Shown here one piece after another: positions 17,145-25,298 of a DNA stretch of 64,000 nucleotides. Position 1 is the stretch's first letter. Each line of letters opens with the position of its first letter. Under the pieces are notes generated by a model. The model made no database searches, was not told the DNA's origin, and saw only the letters and a list, made by a program, of their open reading frames with translations. The position numbers were made by a program, and so were the translations under genes. The stretch is from Capsulimonas corticalis (GTDB taxonomy: Bacteria > Armatimonadota > Armatimonadia > Armatimonadales > Capsulimonadaceae): positions 7,378,001-7,442,000 of the forward strand of contig NZ_AP025739.1 in the NCBI RefSeq assembly GCF_003574315.2. The letters are read 5' to 3'.

Positions 17145-17450
17145 TTAGTGGGTGGTGTGCTTGATCGCGGCGCGCGTGGCGAGACCGGCGGCGAGGCCCG
17201 TCATCGTGGGGTGCTTCTCGGCGAAGCTCAGCTTCTGGTGGCGGCGCTTCTTGTTCGCCGCCGAAACCTTGAGCGCGTGATGCACGCCGACGCCCGCGAC
17301 AAATCCCGTGGCCGTGGGATGGCGCTGAACGATGTTCGGATGCGCGGCGTCCGCGAGGCTCGGAACCACCGAAGCCATTGTCAAGCCGATGGAAAATATC
17401 ATGAAGGAAGCGGCGGCCTTGAGGCCCTTACCGTGCGTTTGAGAAATCAT
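17145..17450 (-). CDS. Small secreted protein with two internal repeats
   Basis: 101 residues from the ATG at 17450; GAGG lies upstream. A signal peptide (about 1-35, ending ADA) leads to a mature part made of two similar 26-residue units: HPTATGFVAGVGVHHALK and HPTMTGLAAGLATRAAIK. Each has the pattern HPTxTGxxAGxxxxxAxK, joined by a basic linker (ANKKRRHQK). I recognise no family. It is divergent from the DNA glycosylase gene. Confidence 0.72.
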   Translation of the reverse strand: MISQTHGKGLKAAASFMIFSIGLTMASVVPSLADAAHPNIVQRHPTATGFVAGVGVHHALKVSAANKKRRHQKLSFAEKHPTMTGLAAGLATRAAIKHTTH

Positions 17451-17559
17451 GGATCGTTTGCCCTCGGAATCAAAATTACCGCAACACTGCGTGACGGTTA
17501 ATGATACAAGCGAACCACACGCGCAATTGGTTTCCAGACGGCCCGCTTCTTTTCCCGAT

Positions 17560-17589
17560 TTGACAAACACCCGTGCGATCTGCAAAAAT
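17560..17589 (+). promoter_or_regulatory. Possible leaderless promoter of the glycosylase gene
   Basis: TTGACA (17560-17565), an 18-bp spacer and AAAAAT (17584-17589), six bases before the ATG at 17596. The -10 box is weak (4 of 6). Confidence 0.5.
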
Positions 17590-17595
17590 CCCGCC

Positions 17596-18537
17596 ATGCA
17601 AGTTACCGATCTTTGTTCCACGGACGATCTTGACGTCGAACACACCGTGATCTGCGGCCAGACGTTCCGGTGGCGTCAGGACGCCGACCGATGGTGGTCC
17701 TGCCTCCTCACCGAAAGCGTCACCCGGCGTCCGTTTCTCGTTCGCCTGCACTCGGAAAACGGCCGAGTGCTCTGTCAGACCGATCCAGAAAATCTTCCCT
17801 TCGTCCGCAGCTATTTGCGCCTTGAGGTCGATCTTGTTGCATTGTCCCAAGAGTTTCTCGCCGCCGACCCAAATATCGCGCCCGCCGTCGCCGCCTTTCC
17901 TGGCCTGCGCGTGCTGCGTCAGGACCCCGTCGAATGTCTCTTTTCCTTCCTTTGCGCCTCCGCGGCGCCGCTGCACCGGATCCGCAAGGGCATCGACGGC
18001 CTATGCCGCATGCTCGGTGAACGCTATGACGATCCCTTGAGTGAACCGCGCTTCGCCTTCCCATCCGTGGAGCAAATCGCCGAAACCGACCTCGCCGACT
18101 TGCAGTCTCTCGGCGTGGGATACCGCGCTCGTTATCTCCAAACCTCCGCGCGTCAGATTCTGGCGAACGGCGGCGCGCCCTGGCTGCTGTCCCTACGCGA
18201 CGCCTCATATGAAGACGCCAAAGCCGCCCTGCTTCCCCTGACCGGCATCGGCGAAAAGGTCGCCGATTGCATCGTCCTGTTCTGTATGGACAAAGACAAC
18301 GCGATCCCTGTCGACACTCACATTCGGCAGATCGTCGAGCGCCACTACCTGATCGGCCGCATGCCGCGCTCACTGACAAAAAACGGCTACGCACTGATAG
18401 GCGACACCTTGCGAAATCGGTTTGGCCCGATGGCCGGCTGGGCGCAGCAATATCTCTTCTACGCGGACACATTTGAGAAAAAAGCGTGGGGAGCGTATGA
18501 AGCTCAGTACAGAGCGACAGAAGTTCTTAATTTGTAG
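17596..18537 (+). CDS. OGG1-type 8-oxoguanine DNA glycosylase
   Basis: 313 residues from the ATG at 17596; a longer frame upstream is not supported. The N-terminal part (CGQTFRWRQDADRWWSC) matches the OGG_N domain. The helix-hairpin-helix and catalytic region LTGIGEKVADCIVLFCMDK holds the Lys that attacks the sugar, and PVDTHIRQIVERHY holds the conserved Asp. The enzyme should remove 8-oxoguanine opposite C and nick the strand. Most bacteria use MutM instead; OGG1-like proteins occur in some, for example clostridia. Confidence 0.9.
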   Translation: MQVTDLCSTDDLDVEHTVICGQTFRWRQDADRWWSCLLTESVTRRPFLVRLHSENGRVLCQTDPENLPFVRSYLRLEVDLVALSQEFLAADPNIAPAVAAFPGLRVLRQDPVECLFSFLCASAAPLHRIRKGIDGLCRMLGERYDDPLSEPRFAFPSVEQIAETDLADLQSLGVGYRARYLQTSARQILANGGAPWLLSLRDASYEDAKAALLPLTGIGEKVADCIVLFCMDKDNAIPVDTHIRQIVERHYLIGRMPRSLTKNGYALIGDTLRNRFGPMAGWAQQYLFYADTFEKKAWGAYEAQYRATEVLNL

Positions 18538-18615
18538 CTTGCGAACGCATCGAGCGCAACAGACGGTACAATATGTGCGCCAGCAAATTGTAACCCTGGG
18601 GAGATACGTACGCCC

Positions 18616-19311
18616 ATGCATCGCCGCTACTCTCTGTTCGCCGCACTGACGACATCGTTCGGTCTAATCCTCGGATCGCCGGCGATTGCCTCCACCACTA
18701 TCAACGACGGCGCCCCCACTGGGTTCTGGAATCGATTAGGGCCAACCGTGTTTGGGACGGTCTTCACCACCCCGACCCACGATACGGTTTTATCCGACTA
18801 TACCGTTTACGCCAACACGATTCCGTTTCAAGCGGGATATCAAGTCCGCACCGACATCTTCGCATGGAGCGGGACCTCGGCCACCGGGCCGCTTCTGTTT
18901 CAGAGCGGCGTTTTCACCGTACCGCCTTCATTTTCGCTGGAGTTTCCCCAAAATTACATCGACTTGAAAGCGAATACGGGGGGCCTGACTCTGGTTGCGG
19001 GGCAGCAATATATTGCGTTGGCGAGCACCGGACCCGATCTTTCTCCGGATGTCTATGGTGGCTTTGGGGTGAGCTCGACGACGCCCTACTCTCCGAATAA
19101 TTACGGAGTTTACGCCTTATATAACCCCGGAAACACAATCGCCGGCATTGTCGATAACAACGCGTGGCAGCAACTCCCAAGCACTCCAGCTTTTCTGGCG
19201 CATTTCAACGCGCCCGCCGTGCCGGAACCGTCAGGGCTCGCCGCAATCGCCGCAAGCTTCTTATTACTGGGCGCCATGACGGGGCGCGCTCGTTTCAAGC
19301 GACGCCTCTAA
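18616..19311 (+). CDS. PEP-CTERM exported protein
   Basis: 231 residues. A signal peptide (about 1-26) is followed by a beta-rich domain with Gly, Thr and aromatic residues (about 30-200). The C-terminus AVPEPSGLAAIAASFLLLGA plus RARFKRR is a PEP-CTERM sorting signal: VPEP motif, membrane helix, basic end. Such proteins are handled by exosortase and usually reach the surface, often in exopolysaccharide-producing bacteria. No exosortase gene is in the window. Its pattern resembles choice-of-anchor proteins. Confidence 0.88.
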   Translation: MHRRYSLFAALTTSFGLILGSPAIASTTINDGAPTGFWNRLGPTVFGTVFTTPTHDTVLSDYTVYANTIPFQAGYQVRTDIFAWSGTSATGPLLFQSGVFTVPPSFSLEFPQNYIDLKANTGGLTLVAGQQYIALASTGPDLSPDVYGGFGVSSTTPYSPNNYGVYALYNPGNTIAGIVDNNAWQQLPSTPAFLAHFNAPAVPEPSGLAAIAASFLLLGAMTGRARFKRRL

Positions 19312-19372
19312 CCGAATCGTTCTCCTCAGGAGGAGCGAAACTGCGGCTGCGGATTCCCAGGAGAAACGCAAT

Positions 19373-19420
19373 AAAACGGGCGGCGTTGGTCTTCATTCAA
19401 AGACCAACGCCGCCCGTTTT
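19373..19420 (+). terminator. Bidirectional intrinsic terminator
   Basis: A perfect 21-bp stem (19373-19393 with 19400-19420) with A and T runs at both sides. It stands between the PEP-CTERM gene and the convergent first TIG gene and can end both. Confidence 0.93.
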
Positions 19421-19439
19421 TGTCGTGTTGATGGACGAT

Positions 19440-21187
19440 CTATGGAGCGGGCGTCACCGTGATACGCACCGCGCCCGAGTAGTTCGAATATCCCGTGTTG
19501 ACCACACGAGTGAAGTACGAACCTGCCGCCGACGAGACCGCGCTGGGAAGAACCACCGTCAGCTGCGTCGAAGAGACGATCGTCGGCGTCACCGTGTACG
19601 TGTCATTGACCGTCACCACCGAGCTCGCCTCGAAGTTCGAGCCCGTGTAAGTCAGCGTCACCGTCGAGCCAGACACGATCGAGCTGGGAGAAACGCTCGT
19701 CAGCACCGGGCGAGACGCCACCGACAGAACGGAGGCGCCGGAAGGACCGCCTTCCGAGGTGATGTTCACCACACGCACCGAAACATCGCCCGGAGAAGCA
19801 AGCGCCGACGGAGGAACGGGAACCACGATCCGAGTCGACGTCACCGACGAGGGAGCCACATTCGCCCCCCCGTTGAAAGAGACCGCCGAATTGTTCGTGA
19901 AGCCCGTCCCGTAAACGTACAGCGAGAGGCTCGAAAGACCCGCAGGAACGCGTGTCGGGTTCAGGCTCGTGATCGTCGGAGCCGGAACCGTCGCCGAAAC
20001 CACGCTGAAGCGCATCGTTCCCGATGTGTTGGCGTAGCCCGTGTTGACCACACGCGCAAAGTACGAACCCACCGTCGAAGAAACCGCGCTGGGAAGAACC
20101 AACGTCAGCTTCGTCGAGGAGACCACCGTCGGCGTCACCGTGTACGTATCATTGACCGTCACCACCGAGCTTGGCTCGAAGTTGGCGCCCGTCAAGGTCA
20201 GCGTCACCGTCGCCGCGGCGGGAACGGCGGTCGGCGCGATGCTGGTGAGCACCGGACGGGCCGCGATCGAGAGTGTCGACGGGGCCGAGGAGCCCCCATC
20301 CGCTACGGAGTTGACCACCCGCACCGCCACATCCCCGACATTAGCCAGGACCGAGGCGGGAACCGAGACGATGATCCGATTGGACAGCATCGAGCTCGGC
20401 GTTACCGGAGCGCCGCCGTTGAACGTCACCTGCGAACTGCTCGTGAAGTTCGAGCCGTACACGTAGAGCGTCTGGCTGGCAAGGCCCGCCGGGATGCGGC
20501 TGGGCGAGAGGCTCGTGATGGCGGGAACCGGGGTGACCACCGTGTAGCGCGCGGGGTTCGAGTAGTTGTTCGTCCCGACATTGACCAGGCGCAGGAAGTA
20601 CGCGCCCACGGTCCCGGTCAAAGAGGAGGGAACCAGCGCCGTCGCCTGGGTTGCGGAGATCACGTTGGCGGGCACGGAGGCGGTGTCGTTGAAGGTGACG
20701 CTCGCTCCGGGGTAGAAGTTGGTTCCCGTGAGCGTGATCAGGGTGTTGGACGAGTCCTTCTTGAGCACCGAGGGCGAGAGCAGGGTCAGGGTGGGATGGC
20801 CGACCACGGTCAGCGTCAGCGCCGAAGTCGATCCGCCCGCTCCCGGCGCGTTGACCACGACGACCTGGGCGGTTCCGGGAGCCTGGGCGATGGGCAGAGG
20901 AACGGGTACGACGATCTGCGTGGGCGTGACGGAAGTGGGAGAGACCGGATCGCCGCTGCTGAAGGTGACCTTGGAGTTGTCCACGAAGTTGTGGCCGTTG
21001 ATGGTGATCGAGAACCCGGATGCGGAGACGTTGGCGATCGCGGGGCTCAGGCTGGCGATGGTCGGGGAGAGAACCTGGAAGTTCAGCGCGCTCGACACGT
21101 CACCAGCTCCGGGGTTCACAACTTTGACGCTGTAGGTTCCCAGTGTGGAAAGTACATTTGCGGGAACGGCCACCGTCATCTGCGTGG
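19440..21187. repeat. Near-identical tract, copy in TIG gene A
   Basis: It aligns with 23551-25298 at a constant offset of 4111 bp. The first ~440 bp carry about a dozen differences, then I saw none from 19879 to 21029, and very few up to the break at 21187, after which the genes diverge sharply. Confidence 0.92.
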
Positions 21188-23336
21188 GCGTGACGGAGGT
21201 AGGAACGGCGGCGCTGGCTCCGTTGAAGGTGACGGTCGCGTCTGGATTGAAGCCGGTTCCTTTGAGCGTCAGTGCGAGCGTGGAGGCTCCGACACCCGTC
21301 GAGTTTGGCGTGAGCGATGTGAGCGTGGGAACGCCGGCGACATCGAGCGTGGAGGCAGGCGAGGTTCCACCCGGTGTGGCGGTATTGACGACGGTGACCG
21401 CGACAGATCCCGCCTGGGCCAGGAGCGCATCAGGCACGGGCACACTGATCGTGGTGGGCGTGACGGAGGTCGGAGTCACGGGGGTTCCGCCGTTGAAAGC
21501 GACCTTGGAGTTGCTTTCGAAGCTGGTTCCGGTGATCGAGAGCGTCAGACCGGTTGTCCCCGGCGCGACCGAGTTAGGACTGAGCGTGATGATCGAGGGC
21601 GTCGCAACGATAAAGGAGCTGGGGCTGCTGTCGGAAGCCTGGTTAGTATCATGCACCCGAACAGCGTAGATCCCAGTCGCGCTGACCACGGAAGCTGGAA
21701 CGGCGACCGTGATCTGTGTTGTGGTGACGGAAATCGGCGTGACGGGCGCTCCTCCGTTAAAGGCAACGGTCGCTGTAGGCAGGAAGTAATCACCGGTGAG
21801 CGTCAATACGGCGCTGGGAGTGCCAATCGCTACCGTGGACGGCGAGACAGTCGTGAGCAGTGGGTACGGCGGGAAGGGATAAGCCTTCTTATTGGAAACG
21901 CCGTTCGCGCTCACATAAAGACTGTACTTTCCGGCGGGTAAACTCGACGGCGCTTGGAACTTGCAGGTTTCCGGCGCGCTTCCCGTCCAAATCGCTCGCG
22001 TACTGAAATCGTAGCTGCGGCAGAAATAGATGTTGTTCGACGCATCCTTCAGATAAACGATCGGATAGTTCGTCGAGTTCATAAAGTCGTCGCCGTAACT
22101 CGACCCAAACGAACGGCCAGTGATCTGCGTACCGGTCAGCGTGTAGGAGCCGTCGTTGTTGCGGGTTACCGAGCTAACGGTGGGGCGCCAGGAGTCATCC
22201 GGCCCCGTTCCTGCCTGCGGCGTATACACGGCGAGGTCGCCGCCGGACGTGTACAAAATCTGCCCCGTCGGAAGCTCCAGCAAACGTGTTCCGAACGCCA
22301 CCCCCGATTTTCCTGCCGGAGGATCGGGAAGAAGGGTGAAGGTATTCGCCGTCGCATCGTATTCGAAGCATGTCCCGGGGCCGAAGATGTCGTTACTGGG
22401 TGTCTTTGAAGCGACCAGCAGCACCTTGCCATTGGTTTCAATCGCGGCGGGAGTATCGCCGGCGGTATAGCCAGCCGGATATGGCGCCGATGGGCTCCAC
22501 GATCCGATGCCGTTCAATGTGGTGGGCGGATTGAACAAAGCGGTGGGACCGTTGTCGCTGGTGCACCAGACCTGACCATTCTGCAAATAGATGAAAGGCC
22601 CCTCTTCTCCGCCAAACTGGGGCGTAGACATCGTGATGGGGCAGACGGCAGTATCGATCCACTGTCCTGTTGAAGGGATATAGCGCTCGCCGGGATTGTG
22701 AAGACAATCGAAGACGGTGCCGTCCGCCAGTGTCTGCCAGGTTTCCTCGTCTCCTGAGCCCGCGTTCAACGTGCCGGTCTGGCTCCAGGTATTGGTCGCG
22801 ACATCGTAAATCTGTGTATTGCCGTTCGCGCGAGTGCTGACGAGCGGTCGCCCATCGTTGAGCAGTGCTGCGCCGGTGTCGCCAATATCGCCGAAAAGGC
22901 CATTGGGCTCCTGTGTCCATGTATTCGCGATCGGATCGTAGATCTGAACGTGATTATTTCTCTCGGCCTGACCATCCGGGAACGAGACGTATTCACCGCC
23001 CGCCATCCAGAAGCGGCCGTCGCTCAAAATAAACGCGGGGTAGTAGAGCGCGCTCCAGGGGCTGTGGGCGAGAGCCGTCCACGTTCCCTTGGTGTAGTCG
23101 CCTTTGGCGTCGGGCGTATATCGAAACCAGTCCGAGCCGGGAGAGCCATCGACAAGGACGCTGCCGTCCGTCAGCAGATAAAAACCGGTGATGCCTTCGT
23201 TCGGAAGCGGCGGACAAGCCGCCCAGGTTCCGATCGCATGGGCGGACGGCGCGCTCGCCAAGCCGGCAAGGCATGTGACGCCGATGGCGCATAGCGCGCG
23301 AGTCAGCAGAGAAAGAGAGTGCTTCGTTCTTTTCAT
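19440..23336 (-). CDS. Giant secreted kelch-like/TIG-repeat protein A
   Basis: 1298 residues from the ATG at 23336 (AAGGA six bases upstream). A signal peptide (about 1-34, ending AHA) is followed by a kelch/galactose-oxidase-like beta-propeller (about 35-390, e.g. NNHVQIYDPIANTWTQEPNG), an Ig-like E-set domain (about 395-500) and nine IPT/TIG repeats of about 88 residues to the end, each opening like PTLTSLTPNS and containing ...TGTNF. The protein is likely at the cell surface or secreted and may bind sugars or adhere. No C-terminal anchor is visible. The galactose-oxidase copper ligands could not be assigned. It is a near twin of the next gene. Confidence 0.88.
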   Translation of the reverse strand: MKRTKHSLSLLTRALCAIGVTCLAGLASAPSAHAIGTWAACPPLPNEGITGFYLLTDGSVLVDGSPGSDWFRYTPDAKGDYTKGTWTALAHSPWSALYYPAFILSDGRFWMAGGEYVSFPDGQAERNNHVQIYDPIANTWTQEPNGLFGDIGDTGAALLNDGRPLVSTRANGNTQIYDVATNTWSQTGTLNAGSGDEETWQTLADGTVFDCLHNPGERYIPSTGQWIDTAVCPITMSTPQFGGEEGPFIYLQNGQVWCTSDNGPTALFNPPTTLNGIGSWSPSAPYPAGYTAGDTPAAIETNGKVLLVASKTPSNDIFGPGTCFEYDATANTFTLLPDPPAGKSGVAFGTRLLELPTGQILYTSGGDLAVYTPQAGTGPDDSWRPTVSSVTRNNDGSYTLTGTQITGRSFGSSYGDDFMNSTNYPIVYLKDASNNIYFCRSYDFSTRAIWTGSAPETCKFQAPSSLPAGKYSLYVSANGVSNKKAYPFPPYPLLTTVSPSTVAIGTPSAVLTLTGDYFLPTATVAFNGGAPVTPISVTTTQITVAVPASVVSATGIYAVRVHDTNQASDSSPSSFIVATPSIITLSPNSVAPGTTGLTLSITGTSFESNSKVAFNGGTPVTPTSVTPTTISVPVPDALLAQAGSVAVTVVNTATPGGTSPASTLDVAGVPTLTSLTPNSTGVGASTLALTLKGTGFNPDATVTFNGASAAVPTSVTPTQMTVAVPANVLSTLGTYSVKVVNPGAGDVSSALNFQVLSPTIASLSPAIANVSASGFSITINGHNFVDNSKVTFSSGDPVSPTSVTPTQIVVPVPLPIAQAPGTAQVVVVNAPGAGGSTSALTLTVVGHPTLTLLSPSVLKKDSSNTLITLTGTNFYPGASVTFNDTASVPANVISATQATALVPSSLTGTVGAYFLRLVNVGTNNYSNPARYTVVTPVPAITSLSPSRIPAGLASQTLYVYGSNFTSSSQVTFNGGAPVTPSSMLSNRIIVSVPASVLANVGDVAVRVVNSVADGGSSAPSTLSIAARPVLTSIAPTAVPAAATVTLTLTGANFEPSSVVTVNDTYTVTPTVVSSTKLTLVLPSAVSSTVGSYFARVVNTGYANTSGTMRFSVVSATVPAPTITSLNPTRVPAGLSSLSLYVYGTGFTNNSAVSFNGGANVAPSSVTSTRIVVPVPPSALASPGDVSVRVVNITSEGGPSGASVLSVASRPVLTSVSPSSIVSGSTVTLTYTGSNFEASSVVTVNDTYTVTPTIVSSTQLTVVLPSAVSSAAGSYFTRVVNTGYSNYSGAVRITVTPAP

Positions 23337-23480
23337 CGCGAGTCCTTCCGATGGCGCAAATTTGAATGCTCCATCATAAACAAGAACTCGCAAATTTATA
23401 TCAATATGAAAATCATTTATTTACAGATTCGTTTTGGTATTTATTGTCAGTGATTTTGGTCTTTTTGTTAACGTAAAAAA

Positions 23481-23517
23481 GCGGCGTCCATGCTTCTTTG
23501 TGAAGCATGGACGCCGC
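23481..23517 (-). terminator. Terminator of TIG gene B
   Basis: A perfect 15-bp stem (23481-23495 with 23503-23517); on the minus strand it is followed by TTTTTT. It ends the gene at 23551-27456. Confidence 0.93.
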
Positions 23518-23550
23518 CAATCCGCAAGTGGCTGAAGATGTGACAGGACC

Positions 23551-25298
23551 TTACGGAGCAGGCGTCACCGTGATACGCACCGCGCCGGAGTAGTTCGAGT
23601 ACCCTGTGTTGACCACACGAGTAAAGTACGAACCCGCCGCCGACGAGACCGCGCTGGGAAGAACCACCGTCAGCTGCGTCGAAGAGATGATCGTCGGCGT
23701 CACCGTGTACGTATCGTTCACCGTCACCACCGAGCTCGCCTCGAAGTTCGAGCCCGTGTAAGTCAGCGTCACCGTCGAGCCAGACACGATCGAGCTGGGA
23801 GAAACGCTCGTCAGCACCGGGCGAGACGCCACCGACAGAACGGAGGCGCCGGAAGGACCGCCTTCCGAGGTGATGTTCACCACACGCACCGAAACGTCGC
23901 CCGCAGAAGCAAGCGCCGACGGAGGAACGGGAACCACGATCCGAGTCGACGTCACCGACGAGGGAGCCACATTCGCCCCCCCGTTGAATGAGACCGCCGA
24001 ATTGTTCGTGAAGCCCGTCCCGTAAACGTACAGCGAGAGGCTCGAAAGACCCGCAGGAACGCGTGTCGGGTTCAGGCTCGTGATCGTCGGAGCCGGAACC
24101 GTCGCCGAAACCACGCTGAAGCGCATCGTTCCCGATGTGTTGGCGTAGCCCGTGTTGACCACACGCGCAAAGTACGAACCCACCGTCGAAGAAACCGCGC
24201 TGGGAAGAACCAACGTCAGCTTCGTCGAGGAGACCACCGTCGGCGTCACCGTGTACGTATCATTGACCGTCACCACCGAGCTTGGCTCGAAGTTGGCGCC
24301 CGTCAAGGTCAGCGTCACCGTCGCCGCGGCGGGAACGGCGGTCGGCGCGATGCTGGTGAGCACCGGACGGGCCGCGATCGAGAGTGTCGACGGGGCCGAG
24401 GAGCCCCCATCCGCTACGGAGTTGACCACCCGCACCGCCACATCCCCGACATTAGCCAGGACCGAGGCGGGAACCGAGACGATGATCCGATTGGACAGCA
24501 TCGAGCTCGGCGTTACCGGAGCGCCGCCGTTGAACGTCACCTGCGAACTGCTCGTGAAGTTCGAGCCGTACACGTAGAGCGTCTGGCTGGCAAGGCCCGC
24601 CGGGATGCGGCTGGGCGAGAGGCTCGTGATGGCGGGAACCGGGGTGACCACCGTGTAGCGCGCGGGGTTCGAGTAGTTGTTCGTCCCGACATTGACCAGG
24701 CGCAGGAAGTACGCGCCCACGGTCCCGGTCAAAGAGGAGGGAACCAGCGCCGTCGCCTGGGTTGCGGAGATCACGTTGGCGGGCACGGAGGCGGTGTCGT
24801 TGAAGGTGACGCTCGCTCCGGGGTAGAAGTTGGTTCCCGTGAGCGTGATCAGGGTGTTGGACGAGTCCTTCTTGAGCACCGAGGGCGAGAGCAGGGTCAG
24901 GGTGGGATGGCCGACCACGGTCAGCGTCAGCGCCGAAGTCGATCCGCCCGCTCCCGGCGCGTTGACCACGACGACCTGGGCGGTTCCGGGAGCCTGGGCG
25001 ATGGGCAGAGGAACGGGTACGACGATCTGCGTGGGCGTGACGGAAGTGGGAGAGACCGGATCGCCGCTGCTGAAGGTGACCTTGGAGTTGTCCACGAAGT
25101 TGTGGCCGTTGATGGTGATCGAGAACCCGGATGCGGAGACATTGGCGATCGCGGGGCTCAGGCTGGCGATGGTCGGGGAGAGAACCTGGAAGTTCAGCGC
25201 GCTCGACACGTCACCGGCTCCGGGGTTCACAACTTTGACGCTGTAGGTTCCCAGTGTGGAAAGTACATTTGCGGGAACGGCCACCGTCATCTGCGTGG
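23551..25298. repeat. Near-identical tract, copy in TIG gene B
   Basis: Partner of 19440-21187. Direct repeats of this length 2.4 kb apart could recombine and delete one gene or form hybrids. Confidence 0.92.

Noticed and set aside
15443-17164. A 573-residue open frame opposite the peptide-binding protein
   Set aside because: The minus-strand gene has a lipoprotein signal and full family motifs; the plus frame has none.
19164-21941. A 925-residue open frame on the plus strand
   Set aside because: It lies opposite the TIG gene A. Its translation is Arg/Gly/His-rich without domains, as expected for the shadow of a GC-rich gene, and it starts inside the PEP-CTERM gene.
19440-25298. Regular repeats that might be a CRISPR array or satellite
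   Set aside because: The repeats follow the coding periodicity of TIG domains (about 265 bp) and differ at codon level; there are no short identical repeats with unique spacers.
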